From: Blastopirellula sp.
Lineage (GTDB): Bacteria > Planctomycetota > Planctomycetia > Pirellulales > Pirellulaceae
NCBI GenBank assembly: GCA_002733575.1
Contig: NVWB01000179.1
Span: forward strand, 1-33,928
Length of the DNA: 33,928 nt
Direction: 5' to 3'
Of this stretch, positions 15,529 through 24,972 are shown piece by piece. Made by a program: the position numbers and the translations under genes. Positions within the stretch are counted from its first letter, which is position 1. Every line of letters begins with the position of its first letter. The notes below the pieces were generated by a model. The model searched no databases. It was not told where the DNA came from and worked only from the letters and a program-made list of their open reading frames with translations.

Positions 15529-16896
15529 ATGACGTTTCATCTCGACGACACCATCGCCGCCATTGGTACAGCCACCGGCAACGCACTGCGTGGTGTCATT
15601 CGGATTAGTGGGCCTGATGCGATACGTTCGGTTTATTCGCTTGTCAGTCAAGCAGATCAATCGGTTCTTCAAGAAGTGACGCAGGCAACCGTTGTATCGC
15701 TTAATCTACAGCCGTCTGCCGATATCAGCCTGCCGTGTGACGCTTACATTTGGCCAGATTCTCGCAGCTATACCCGACAGCCGAGTGTCGAACTTCACAC
15801 ACTCGGCAACCGCCCTCTGCTTAACGAAACGCTGCAAGCTTTGTTGGGTGAGAACATTCGTTTGGCCGAGCCAGGTGAGTTCACCATGCGAGCCTTTCTC
15901 GCTGGAAGGCTTGATTTGGCTCAAGCAGAAGCTGTACTCGGAATCATTGACTCGCATGGCGAACAACAGTTAGACACAGCACTAACTCAACTGGCAGGCG
16001 GGCTTTCGAGCCCTTTGAATGATGCACGCGAACAATTGCTCGAAAGCTTGGCGCTGTTAGAAGCCGGGCTCGACTTTGCGGAAGAAGATATCGAGTTTGT
16101 CTCGGAGCAAAAAATTCGTGAGCAACTGACTGCGGTAACCGCCGAAGTAGAAAAAATGCTGTTGCAGATGCAACAGCGAGAAACGAGCGACACGCTGCCA
16201 CGTGTGGTACTGATGGGCGACCCGAACACAGGCAAGAGCAGTCTGTTTAATGCACTGCTTGAGTCCGATCAAGCGATTGTATCGCCGATTCAAGGAACGA
16301 CCCGCGATTACCTTTCTGCAAAAATGGAATTTGCAGGGACACACTTTCAACTGGTAGACACCGCCGGGTTAGAGGCATTAAATGCTGGTGAATCGATTTC
16401 CAATTCGGCCCAAGCAATGACTGTGCAACAGCAACATGAAGCTGATTTAGTTCTCTATTGTTTTGAATCGACCCATCTGGATCATGCTCAAGCTCGATTG
16501 CTTGATCTTGAGCAACAATCGCAAGAGACAATTGCGATTGTTACCAAATCCGATTTAGTTCCGAACTGCAATCCAGGTTTTCGTTCTATTCCAACAAGCG
16601 TCAATCAACACACAGGGCTCGATCAATTACGAACCGAGATTGTGTATCGTTTGCAAGAAGCACGCTTACAGGCAGGGACCGTGGTGGCCGGCACGGCACT
16701 TCGATGTCATACGAGTTTGACCGATACATTGACGGCACTTCACGAAGCGATCTTGGCGATTGATAACCAAATAGGCGAAGAAATTGTCGCTGGTGAAATC
16801 CGTTTAGCGCTGGCCGAATTAGGCAAAGTGGTGGGCGTGGTCTACACCGACGACATCTTGGATGTGATTTTTAGCCGATTTTGCATCGGAAAATAG
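15529..16896 (+). CDS. mnmE: tRNA modification GTPase MnmE
   Basis: 455 residues. With MnmG it adds the carboxymethylaminomethyl group to wobble U34 of certain tRNAs. The N-terminal folate-binding domain has TIAAIGTATGNALRGVIRISG and EPGEFTMRAFLAGRLDLAQAE. The helical domain carries the inserted G domain: G1 GDPNTGKSS (230-238), G2 GTTRD (256-260), G3 DTAG (277-280), G4 TKSD (339-342). The protein ends in the hallmark FCIGK with its conserved Cys. One difference: the usual HGG after VEL in the N-domain reads HTLGN (about 90-94). It follows yidC after 240 bases holding a repeat element; mnmG is not in the window. Confidence 0.96.
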   Translation: MTFHLDDTIAAIGTATGNALRGVIRISGPDAIRSVYSLVSQADQSVLQEVTQATVVSLNLQPSADISLPCDAYIWPDSRSYTRQPSVELHTLGNRPLLNETLQALLGENIRLAEPGEFTMRAFLAGRLDLAQAEAVLGIIDSHGEQQLDTALTQLAGGLSSPLNDAREQLLESLALLEAGLDFAEEDIEFVSEQKIREQLTAVTAEVEKMLLQMQQRETSDTLPRVVLMGDPNTGKSSLFNALLESDQAIVSPIQGTTRDYLSAKMEFAGTHFQLVDTAGLEALNAGESISNSAQAMTVQQQHEADLVLYCFESTHLDHAQARLLDLEQQSQETIAIVTKSDLVPNCNPGFRSIPTSVNQHTGLDQLRTEIVYRLQEARLQAGTVVAGTALRCHTSLTDTLTALHEAILAIDNQIGEEIVAGEIRLALAELGKVVGVVYTDDILDVIFSRFCIGK

Positions 16897-17164
16897 CCTG
16901 TTTCTTGGAATTTCTAGTGCTAGCGTACTGATTTTGTTGCACGAGCCGTCGCTACTCGCTATTTTAATGCTCATATCGTACACTTACGGTTAAGGATTAA
17001 GGTACTTTTTTTGCACAACGTTTTTTGATTTTTCACAATGATTCAAAAAGTTGGGTAGAAGAGTGGCTCTGTTCTATTTTTAATTATTAGTATTTCAACG
17101 CATCGATTGGGTTGCTTTCACTCATTGATGTGATTTCATTTTTTTCTGAGAGAGGAGTAACTTC

Positions 17165-18496
17165 GTGTTATCCAATAATACTCGCCGAGATTTTCTTAAA
17201 GCAACCGCCGCAGCTGGTGTTGGTTTTTGGGCTGCTGCCGGTGCAGAAGCAAAAGAATCTGTTTCAGCCAATGAAGAAATTAACTTTGCAGCTATCGGAA
17301 TCGGGGGCAAAGGCTCCAGTGATTCTCGCAGTGCAGCCCAAAACGGAAACCTGGTTGCCATCTGTGATATCGATGATAAACGCTTGAACGATGCAGGCAA
17401 CCGCTACCCTGATGCGAAAAAATACAACGATTACCGCGTCATGCTGGATGAGATGGACAAAGATATTGACGCCGTGACCGTCAGTATTCCAGATCACTCG
17501 CATGCTCCGGCTTCGGCAATGGCCATGAAATTGGGCAAGCATTGCTTTACCCAAAAACCACTGACTCACAGCATCTACGAAGCACGCCGACTAGGCGAAA
17601 TCGCTCGTGAGAACAAAGTGGTAACTCAGATGGGTAACCAGGGAACTGCTGGGTCAGGCTTGCGACGTGCGGCAGAAATCATTCAAGCTGGTGACATTGG
17701 TACGGTTAGCGCTGTACATGTTTGGACCAATCGCCCCGTTTGGCCACAAGGTATTCCTGTTCCTCCAGAGAAACCAGTTCCTAAACACTTGCACTGGGAC
17801 TTGTTCTTAGGCCCTGCCAAAGAACGAGCCTACGGTGAAGGCTACCATCCATTTGAATGGCGTGGCTGGTGGGACTTCGGTACAGGTGCCTTGGGCGACA
17901 TGGCTTGTCATACGCTCAACATGCCTTACATGGGCTTGAAGCTGCGTGACCCTACTTCGGTAGATTCCACGACAGCAGGACACGATGGCCAGACCTATCC
18001 TAAATGGTCGGTCATTAACTTCGAGTTCCCTGAATACGAAGGCCGTGCCGCATTGAAAATGGTTTGGTACGATGGCGGAAAACTGCCTTCGGCTGAACTG
18101 ACTGATCAAGTGACCGAAGGGGGCAAAAAGAAATTGTCCAACAGCGGTTGCCTGTTGATTGGCGATAAGGGCATGATTTATTCACCCAACGATTATGGTG
18201 AAAAATACAACTTGCTGCCTGCCGATAAATTCGCGGACTACAAAAGTCCGAAGGAAACGATTCCTCGATCTCCTGGTCACTTTAAAGAATTTGCAGACGC
18301 CATCAAAGGTGGTCCAGAACCGATGTCGAACTTCCCGAACTACGCAGGTCCACTTTCCGAAGTGATCTTGCTGGGTAACTTGTCGGTCTTTGCTGGCAAA
18401 AAGATCGAATGGGACGCTAAAAACTTGGTCGCAACCAATGCACCTGAAGTTGCAGAAATTGTACGACCAAAATATCGCGAAGGTTATTCATTGTAA
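17165..18496 (+). CDS. Tat-exported Gfo/Idh/MocA-family oxidoreductase
   Basis: 443 residues from a GTG at 17165, supported by AGGAG seven bases upstream. The N-terminus has a twin-arginine signal, TRRDFLKA (Arg7, Arg8), followed by an Ala-rich hydrophobic stretch, so it is exported folded with its cofactor. The Rossmann fold starts at about 40 with AAIGIGGKGSSD (dinucleotide loop), then AICDIDDKR, VSIPDHSHAPASAMAM and TQKPLTHS, the family EKP motif with Lys131. The C-terminal domain has WTNRPVWPQG and WRGWWDFGTGALGDMACHTLNMP. These exported oxidoreductases are a large family in planctomycetes and probably act on sugars; the substrate is unknown. A strong terminator follows, so this appears to be a single-gene unit. 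Confidence 0.93.
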   Translation: MLSNNTRRDFLKATAAAGVGFWAAAGAEAKESVSANEEINFAAIGIGGKGSSDSRSAAQNGNLVAICDIDDKRLNDAGNRYPDAKKYNDYRVMLDEMDKDIDAVTVSIPDHSHAPASAMAMKLGKHCFTQKPLTHSIYEARRLGEIARENKVVTQMGNQGTAGSGLRRAAEIIQAGDIGTVSAVHVWTNRPVWPQGIPVPPEKPVPKHLHWDLFLGPAKERAYGEGYHPFEWRGWWDFGTGALGDMACHTLNMPYMGLKLRDPTSVDSTTAGHDGQTYPKWSVINFEFPEYEGRAALKMVWYDGGKLPSAELTDQVTEGGKKKLSNSGCLLIGDKGMIYSPNDYGEKYNLLPADKFADYKSPKETIPRSPGHFKEFADAIKGGPEPMSNFPNYAGPLSEVILLGNLSVFAGKKIEWDAKNLVATNAPEVAEIVRPKYREGYSL

Positions 18497-18530
18497 TCCT
18501 TTCGAGATATCCATAATTTAGAAACGAACG

Positions 18531-18563
18531 AAGGCGAAGCTCAGATTGGGCTTCGCCTTTTTT
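18531..18563 (+). terminator. Intrinsic terminator after the oxidoreductase gene
   Basis: AAGGCGAAGC (18531-18540) and GCTTCGCCTT (18550-18559) form a perfect 10-bp stem with a 9-base loop and are followed by more Ts, giving six Ts in a row (18558-18563). It lies 34 bases after the stop codon. Confidence 0.92.
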
Positions 18564-18666
18564 GTTTTCTTGGCCGATTATTCATTGATACTTTCGAGTG
18601 ATTATTAGATGGAAATCTCTCAAGCATCGAATCGTTTTACCTAACAACAAATAGAGAACGATTTGA

Positions 18667-18696
18667 TTGCACAACCCTTCTTGTTTAGTGTAAAAT
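18667..18696 (+). promoter_or_regulatory. Possible sigma-70-type promoter for the giant gene
   Basis: TTGCAC at 18667-18672 and TAAAAT at 18691-18696 are separated by 18 bases, close to a vegetative consensus. It would give a leader of about 110 bases. The rest of the 318-base gap (18497-18814) holds the upstream terminator and nothing else I can recognise. Confidence 0.3.
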
Positions 18697-18814
18697 GAAG
18701 ATGCAGCGAATCGGCGAGAAACTACATCGTAGCGAGTGGCCATAAAACTGCTGGTCTCCCATGCTAGACTATTATTGAAAAATTGTACCACACCTAAAAT
18801 CTAGTCGAGTTCGG

Positions 18815-21800
18815 ATGACTGACGAAGAATTAATCAAGCTGGTTCAAAACAAAACACCAGCCGATCTCACCTTTGACGAAATCTCTTTACTCCGACTCCG
18901 ATTAATCGAGTCTGCGGAGTTGAGATCAGTATTGCTTGACCAACCCGAAATGGAGCAATACCTGCATGAGGCACTAGGCAGGGCAGGCTTCACTGCGGAC
19001 GATATTCTTGCCAAGTCAGATGGAAATCATCGCTCTAACTCACGGCTGCTCTATCCCGTTATTGGAGTTTTATTCTGCCTGGTGATGATCTCGGTAGTTG
19101 GCGTGCTGGTTGTCAGACCGTGGTGGGAAAAACAAAATCAAACGGCAAAGAATGTTCCTAAAGTAGAGCACTCTGAGGATGAAGAGAATTCTAACGAAGA
19201 TCAAAATCAGACTGAGATTCCTGTTAAACCAGAGCCTGAGAATTCCTCCGATCCCGGAAATACCGAAACGCAAAATTTACCAGATCCACAACCGGCCAAA
19301 TCAGCAGTTGAAATTGCAGAACCACAGAAACTACCAACAGGCCCTTGGGATCAACAACTGGCCAAACTTCCTGTTCCATTTGCAGAAGCCTGGCGTCAAG
19401 ACTTTGACCTAATGCAATCGATGCCCGATAAAGAGTTTTTAGATACTTGGTTTAAGCCTGATCCCAAAAGTAGAAATCGAAGCACCACGAAACGAATTCA
19501 GAACATCACCACTTACGGATTCTCTGGCAATTTCGAACTACTGGCCCCGTTGCCTGAGAATGTTGCCATGCGGTTATCTCTTTGGGATCAAGATCGGCTG
19601 GCTTTACATTTTTTCCATAAAGATCAAGGTGTTTCGGTTTATCATTACCGTGGAGAGTATGATCCTTGGTTTGCTTATGTGACAACACGCAAAAACAACG
19701 GAACAACGCCGGACAGTTTTCGTGTCAGCTCGAACGATTCGTATGCCGCTCGTCGTAGCAATCTCCGATACACACCAACACTGCTCATCTATTACGATGC
19801 TGCTACGCAGGAACTCGTGATTTATCAAGGTGATGTCGAACTGATTCGCGCCCCGCTGCCGGGGCCTCCGCAGCAGATTTTCTTCGAGGGTTCCACTTTT
19901 CTTCGCGGTTTAGAACTTGTTCCGCTCAAAGAGTTGCCACCCGCTACGCCTGATTTTGAAATAGTTCAGCCGATACCATCTCCCGCTGAACTTCCATGGG
20001 ACAAACATCTGGCCGAAGACGCCGAGTTGGTTCGTCATGAGGATGGCAGTGTTGCAATTACTACGGAAAAAGGGACCAAAGGCAGTTGGGTCGCTGCCCC
20101 GATTCCAGGCGATGGAATCCGTATGGTCGATTTCCACTTGCAACAAATTGAGAGAGGAGCCTCGGTCTTTTTAGGCATCGCGGCCGATACTAGCGACTTA
20201 GGGTCTCCAGATTCAAAAACACTCGGGCCTGATATTGGCATTACCTTTTCTTTCAATCGCTCCACCGATCAACTCTATGCCAGATGGTCAAATCCTTACG
20301 ATAAAGGGGGCGACACGACTCGAAGAATTGAGCAATACAACTCGATGGCAATCAACGGTGATGCCTGGGTTCGCATCATGACTGGCATGGGGCAGAATCG
20401 AGCTTGGATAAGCGTCGATGGAAAAAACTGGGCTCTAATTCCTAGCGGTTCCTACGGACACAATCGTCCGTTCACACATATGGGCATGAGCATTGTTTCG
20501 ACCGACTCTCGAAGAGCATTGCAACAGAAAACAGTTCGGCTTAAAGAAATTGTTGTACGCAAAGTGACCTTGTTGAATCAACTTGTTTCCGACGAACTCT
20601 ACCATCAATCTCCGATCATCGACGAAATCAACTATCCACTTTGGTTTTCGCAGGTGTTGGCAAGCAAGCCTGAAGAAGTTGATCTGGATGATTGGATGAT
20701 TGCTTGCTGCTTAAAAGCTTATGTTGCAGGTAAGAATGATCAACGAATCATCCAGCAACTTGGTTTACTAGCGATTAACAAACAAGACAATTTGGAAGAC
20801 CGGCTCGCGATACTTGATGAAATTGCTTTTGTTTCTCGATCTTGGCCAGGCGGTCAGAGTGAGAAACAAATGGTGCAATGGATTGTTGAGCAGCATGAGA
20901 ACTTACTGGGGAAATATTTTTCCGATGGGCGTACTTTTGACTTGCTCGCTCTCCGCAGCACGCTCTTCTCATTGCCCTTAGATAACCGAGACGCACTTCG
21001 ATTTCTCTCACAAGAGTTGATTACTAATGAGATTCTACGTTTGATGCATCAGCGTGAATGGGAGCAAGTTAAGAAATACTGCGATGAATTCCGATTCTTT
21101 AGTGGGCTCGATCCAAGTCGTCTCGAACGCGAATTGCCCCTTTTAATCTGGGGTCACGCACTTGCAGTACGAGAGAGTTCGCAGCAAAGTTCGTCTTCCT
21201 GGTATGGGAAACAAAACTACTGGCGATCACCGCTGCTCGAAGAACTGAGCAAAGAAGCCTACAACATCAGTGCTGATTTAAGTGCGGCTTTAGAGAGTAA
21301 TGCGTACCAAGACGCCTGCAAAATTATAACGGGCGTCAATCTTTATGGCATCAACGGTCTTGCACCGAGTACGCAAGATCAAGACCTGTTATTTTCATTG
21401 CCTGCTGCAATCACGTTAGAGATGCGACAAGACCCTGAGCTGCGAGCGGCCATGAACCGAGAGTTCTCAGATGTGGCAATGCTCAGGGTGCAAGCGGCCA
21501 TGCATGAAGGCAATACCGAGGCCGTCAAGCTAGTTGGCTTGCAGTTTTACGGCACCGAAGCCGCTTCCGAAGCCAATCTCTGGTTAGGAGATCGCGCGAT
21601 GGCCATCGGGCAAACGCCCCGCGCGATGGCCTATTATCAACAGGCGGCCAACAATTCTCTACGAACGAGCAACCCTCAGTTAGATGCACGCATGCAGCTT
21701 GTTTCTAAAATGTTAGGAGAGACTCCTTCGATTGAGAACCTCAGTGATTTTCAACTTGGCGAAACCGAAATCTCTCAGTCTGAAATCACCTCGATATTGA

Positions 21801-23569
21801 AAGAGCCAATTTCTTCGCAGCCAGGCAGTCAACGATTCGCACAATCAAATCGCTCTATTAGATCCCAATCACTTGAATTCAAACCGAGTGGCTTAGCCGA
21901 GGGCACATCCGTTGCACTCAACTTTGATATGGGAGATAGCCCTAACAGTGTTCCGTCAGAAATTAAGAAACATGCCACAAACTGGGTTGGTCAGCAGTTG
22001 GGCACCGCTGTGTTCGATAATACTTTGCTGATCAACAATCGCTTTCAAGTCTCGGCTGTCGATTTAAAAACATCAAAGATCATCTGGAATTCATCACGGC
22101 AGAATTCAGATCGTGGAAAAACCCATACCTGGCAACTTCAAGCGATGACACCAGTGGTTGCCGGTGAACAAATTTTCACGCGAATGTTACACCGCAATGG
22201 ACCGCATCTGTACTGTCTCTCGGTAGTCGACGGAACGACCATTTGGCATGCACAGTCGGCCACGAGTGGTATCGTAATTTGCGATCCGATCCCGATACAG
22301 GGCGAACTGTTAGCATTAACGGCTTACGCAGATGAGCAAAAGTTCTGGAATATCCGTCTCACCAGATTTGACCCAGAGACCGGAGATGTCGTTCAACATC
22401 ATCAACTAATCCGCTTACGACCAGAGTGGTCAAACCACCACTTCTGCACGGCTTCTGTTGTGAACGATATGATCATCGCACAATTCGGTGGGGCAATTTT
22501 AGCTTGTGATCTCTCTGGCAGCATGCGTTGGGTGCGGAAGCAAACCTATACCCCAGCAAACATCAGCGAGCATTGGGCCGCTCAACATATCGAGCCACCA
22601 GTGGTCGTAGGCTCGAAAGTGATCGTCTTACAACCAGGTGTTAGTTCGCTTGATTGTGTTGAAATTGATACCGGGGAATTAGCGTGGTCTCAGTATTTAC
22701 CAGAGGCCGAGCGTATCGTTTCTGCGGATCAGAAATCTCTGATCGTTCGCAACTCTGATTCTTATCAAGCGTTGCATGTTGAGACTGGCGAGCTTCAATG
22801 GGAACTGAAAACTCCGTTTGATGTAGAATGGGAAATAGAAGAGAAAAACCATGTCCTGGTTGCGAGTACCCCAAGATCACTGGTGCCCAATAAAGTTAAA
22901 ACGCTTTCGCTGCATTGGATCGAAAAACAGAATGGGCAAATCGTTTCCGCTACAACTCTAGATCAATTCTCCGATGCAATGCCGCAAGCTGGTCCTCTGC
23001 TGTTGCACGATCAAAACCTGTGGATGTTTTATTCTGAAGGAGAACGGGGGCAAAATCATCAACTACTAAAGCTTCAACCGAAACATGATCTTCCTCTACT
23101 ATCCTCTCTCACTCAGGCAACTGACGAGTTTGATCTATCGCAAACCGAATACGCCGAGCAGTTTTCATCTTCTGACTTAACAGACTGGCAACTGCTGACT
23201 CCAGAATGTTTGTCACCTGGCGGGCTGGTTTTCAATCAGCAGAAAAATAAGTTCCAACGCAATCTATCAACCAAGATTAAACAGCCATTGGTTCTAGGAA
23301 AATTTCTAGATATTTTAGATAATTCCGAGCAGCTTAAAGTGGAGCTTGCTCCACCTGCAGCAGGTCAATCGATTCAATTATTGATTCAATATGGATCAGA
23401 AGTGCTGTTTGATAAACAATTGCCTGAACCTGACCTAGCATTCCCGACTGAAATCAACATTGCACTTCCCAGAGAAAATTTGAAGCAAGGCTGGCTTCAA
23501 ATTATCTCAAGCCCAAAAGAGAAGAAAACGGAGTCTGATTTTGGATTAATTGGTGTGTTACTTGAATAA
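18815..23569 (+). CDS. Giant single-pass protein with LamG-like domains and a PQQ-like propeller
   Basis: 1584 residues. Residues 1-70 form a cytosolic helical module (ELIKLVQNKTPADLTFDEISLLRLRL, LRSVLLDQPEMEQYL) like those heading other large planctomycete proteins. One membrane helix follows (79-100), then an acidic, Pro/Asn-rich linker to about 175. Two beta-rich, concanavalin/LamG-like regions cover about 230-375 and 400-595; they may match the planctomycete DUF1581/DUF1583 families, which I could not check. A helical part (about 600-960) includes a TPR-like EANLWLGDRAMAIGQTPRAMAYYQQAA. A PQQ-type propeller spans about 1050-1450, with blades such as VSAVDLKTSKIIW, LSVVDGTTIW, LACDLSGSMRW and VEIDTGELAW. 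A short beta domain ends it. Everything after the membrane helix should be extracytoplasmic. No catalytic residues are apparent; a scaffold or sensor role is possible. Confidence 0.8.
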   Translation: MTDEELIKLVQNKTPADLTFDEISLLRLRLIESAELRSVLLDQPEMEQYLHEALGRAGFTADDILAKSDGNHRSNSRLLYPVIGVLFCLVMISVVGVLVVRPWWEKQNQTAKNVPKVEHSEDEENSNEDQNQTEIPVKPEPENSSDPGNTETQNLPDPQPAKSAVEIAEPQKLPTGPWDQQLAKLPVPFAEAWRQDFDLMQSMPDKEFLDTWFKPDPKSRNRSTTKRIQNITTYGFSGNFELLAPLPENVAMRLSLWDQDRLALHFFHKDQGVSVYHYRGEYDPWFAYVTTRKNNGTTPDSFRVSSNDSYAARRSNLRYTPTLLIYYDAATQELVIYQGDVELIRAPLPGPPQQIFFEGSTFLRGLELVPLKELPPATPDFEIVQPIPSPAELPWDKHLAEDAELVRHEDGSVAITTEKGTKGSWVAAPIPGDGIRMVDFHLQQIERGASVFLGIAADTSDLGSPDSKTLGPDIGITFSFNRSTDQLYARWSNPYDKGGDTTRRIEQYNSMAINGDAWVRIMTGMGQNRAWISVDGKNWALIPSGSYGHNRPFTHMGMSIVSTDSRRALQQKTVRLKEIVVRKVTLLNQLVSDELYHQSPIIDEINYPLWFSQVLASKPEEVDLDDWMIACCLKAYVAGKNDQRIIQQLGLLAINKQDNLEDRLAILDEIAFVSRSWPGGQSEKQMVQWIVEQHENLLGKYFSDGRTFDLLALRSTLFSLPLDNRDALRFLSQELITNEILRLMHQREWEQVKKYCDEFRFFSGLDPSRLERELPLLIWGHALAVRESSQQSSSSWYGKQNYWRSPLLEELSKEAYNISADLSAALESNAYQDACKIITGVNLYGINGLAPSTQDQDLLFSLPAAITLEMRQDPELRAAMNREFSDVAMLRVQAAMHEGNTEAVKLVGLQFYGTEAASEANLWLGDRAMAIGQTPRAMAYYQQAANNSLRTSNPQLDARMQLVSKMLGETPSIENLSDFQLGETEISQSEITSILKEPISSQPGSQRFAQSNRSIRSQSLEFKPSGLAEGTSVALNFDMGDSPNSVPSEIKKHATNWVGQQLGTAVFDNTLLINNRFQVSAVDLKTSKIIWNSSRQNSDRGKTHTWQLQAMTPVVAGEQIFTRMLHRNGPHLYCLSVVDGTTIWHAQSATSGIVICDPIPIQGELLALTAYADEQKFWNIRLTRFDPETGDVVQHHQLIRLRPEWSNHHFCTASVVNDMIIAQFGGAILACDLSGSMRWVRKQTYTPANISEHWAAQHIEPPVVVGSKVIVLQPGVSSLDCVEIDTGELAWSQYLPEAERIVSADQKSLIVRNSDSYQALHVETGELQWELKTPFDVEWEIEEKNHVLVASTPRSLVPNKVKTLSLHWIEKQNGQIVSATTLDQFSDAMPQAGPLLLHDQNLWMFYSEGERGQNHQLLKLQPKHDLPLLSSLTQATDEFDLSQTEYAEQFSSSDLTDWQLLTPECLSPGGLVFNQQKNKFQRNLSTKIKQPLVLGKFLDILDNSEQLKVELAPPAAGQSIQLLIQYGSEVLFDKQLPEPDLAFPTEINIALPRENLKQGWLQIISSPKEKKTESDFGLIGVLLE

Positions 23570-23578
23570 CACACCAAT
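23549..23578 (+). repeat. Perfect 12-bp hairpin containing the stop codon of the giant gene
   Basis: ATTGGTGTGTTA (23549-23560) and TAACACACCAAT (23567-23578) form a perfect 12-bp stem with loop CTTGAA. The TAA stop codon (23567-23569) is the first codon of the right arm. No T-run follows, so this is not a canonical terminator; it may stabilise the 3' end or affect ribosome release. Confidence 0.8.
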
Positions 23579-23585
23579 AATATCG

Positions 23586-23649
23586 AACTCTAGTCCATCA
23601 ATAGAGTTAGCATCGTTTCTGGTAAAACATCAATAAGTTTTGATGTTTT
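23586..23649 (+). repeat. Two further hairpins before the next gene
   Basis: AACTCTA/TAGAGTT (23586-23592 and 23602-23608) form a 7-bp stem with a 9-base loop. AAAACATCAA/TTGATGTTTT (23624-23633 and 23640-23649) form a perfect 10-bp stem with a 6-base loop. The latter ends in TTTT and may be a weak terminator, or an attenuator before the downstream gene. Confidence 0.6.
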
Positions 23650-23755
23650 GCAAGAATATTTGCGCAACCTTTGTGAAATTCTAGACATAAGAGGATATGA
23701 TAGAGGTTATCTCACCTTCTGTTTTACTCCCCTGCGTTTGACTTGGATAACTGGC

Positions 23756-24904
23756 TTGATTCATCACTTCCTCACTAAAATTCTCCTGAGTGCGGCACTT
23801 GCTGGCACCGTTTTCTCTACCCAAGTAAAAGGTGAGGGAGATTGGGAAATCACCGAAGGAAGTGAACGGGCTCTTTCTCGGGGCATTGGTTGGCTCGAAC
23901 GTAACCAAGGTGCAGAAGGCAATTGGAAGACCGACGACCTGGGTTTGGTAGGCATGGGTGCCTTGGCATTTATGTCCAACGGAGATTCGCCCGGTCGTGG
24001 CAAGAATGGGCATGCCTTAGAACGGGCACTCGATCACATTCTGAGCAATGCGAAACCCTCGGGTCTGTTAAACATTACCTCCGCTCAACGAGACATGTAC
24101 AACCATGGCTTAACCACGTTTGTGTTGGGGCAAGCCCACGGAATGACCAACGACCCACGTATCAACACGGTGTTAGATCGTGCATTGAAATTAATTGCGA
24201 ACACCCAGTGTGATGATGGCGGCTGGGACTATCGGGCCCATCGTCAAGCGAACGGGCATGATTTAAGCCTCGTCGTGATGCAGGCAAAAGCCTTGCGTAG
24301 TGCAGTCGACAGCGGATTAGAAGTACCACCTGAAGTCATTGATCTAGCCATTCGCAGTGTGAAAAGCCACTATCGACCGGCACAAGGCAATCGCAACGCA
24401 TCCGAGGCCGAACAAAAAAAACATGCAGGTCAATTCACGTATGCTCGTAACGGGGGTAAAGCCTCGATTGCCATGGCCGCCGCAGGTGTTGTTTGCTTGC
24501 AAGAGTTTGGCCAATACGACGACTGGCGGATTCGTAAGAACATGGATGTGATCAACGCAAAAATCGAAGAACTAAAAAATCGCAAACGGAGCCATAACGG
24601 CGATCTACCGTTTGATGCTTACACGTTGTATTACGTGGGGCAAGCCTTGTATCAAGCAGGGGGAGAAGACTGGGAACGCTCGTATCCAATTCTGCGTGAT
24701 TACATTGTTGAGTCACAAATCATCAGTCCAGACAATCCGGCAGAGCACGGGAAATGGAGAGCGGTTTCGCATGTTGGCGGCCAGCCTGGCGATCTCTATG
24801 GAACTTCTGTTGCTTGTTTTATTTTGGCCATGCCGAATCGCTATCTTCCGATCCTTCAGGAAGGGCACATCGAAGGTCTTCGTGATCAGTTTCAGGTTCC
24901 CTAG
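23756..24904 (+). CDS. Exported squalene-cyclase/prenyltransferase-fold protein
   Basis: About 383 residues if the TTG at 23756 is used; the frame is open from 23648. No ATG exists near the N-terminus and no ribosome site decides the start: TTG at 23738 is also possible, while TTG at 23648 lies in a hairpin arm and is unlikely. From 23756 a signal-like stretch follows (LTKILLSAALAGTVFSTQVKG). The body has alpha/alpha-toroid repeats with QW-like motifs: GIGWLERNQGAEGNWKTDDLGLVGMGALAF, NTQCDDGGWDYRAH and the helices between them. The DxDD acid of true squalene-hopene cyclases is not seen, so it is probably a non-cyclase member of the fold. It precedes the BatA/VWA operon by 68 bases; proteins of this fold often neighbour such operons in planctomycetes (recollection, not checked). 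Confidence 0.75.
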   Translation: MIHHFLTKILLSAALAGTVFSTQVKGEGDWEITEGSERALSRGIGWLERNQGAEGNWKTDDLGLVGMGALAFMSNGDSPGRGKNGHALERALDHILSNAKPSGLLNITSAQRDMYNHGLTTFVLGQAHGMTNDPRINTVLDRALKLIANTQCDDGGWDYRAHRQANGHDLSLVVMQAKALRSAVDSGLEVPPEVIDLAIRSVKSHYRPAQGNRNASEAEQKKHAGQFTYARNGGKASIAMAAAGVVCLQEFGQYDDWRIRKNMDVINAKIEELKNRKRSHNGDLPFDAYTLYYVGQALYQAGGEDWERSYPILRDYIVESQIISPDNPAEHGKWRAVSHVGGQPGDLYGTSVACFILAMPNRYLPILQEGHIEGLRDQFQVP

Positions 24905-24972
24905 CGATCTCACCCCGATTTACCCAAATCAATGCCTAAGAATATCCAAGCCTTCCTGATTTATAGTATTCA

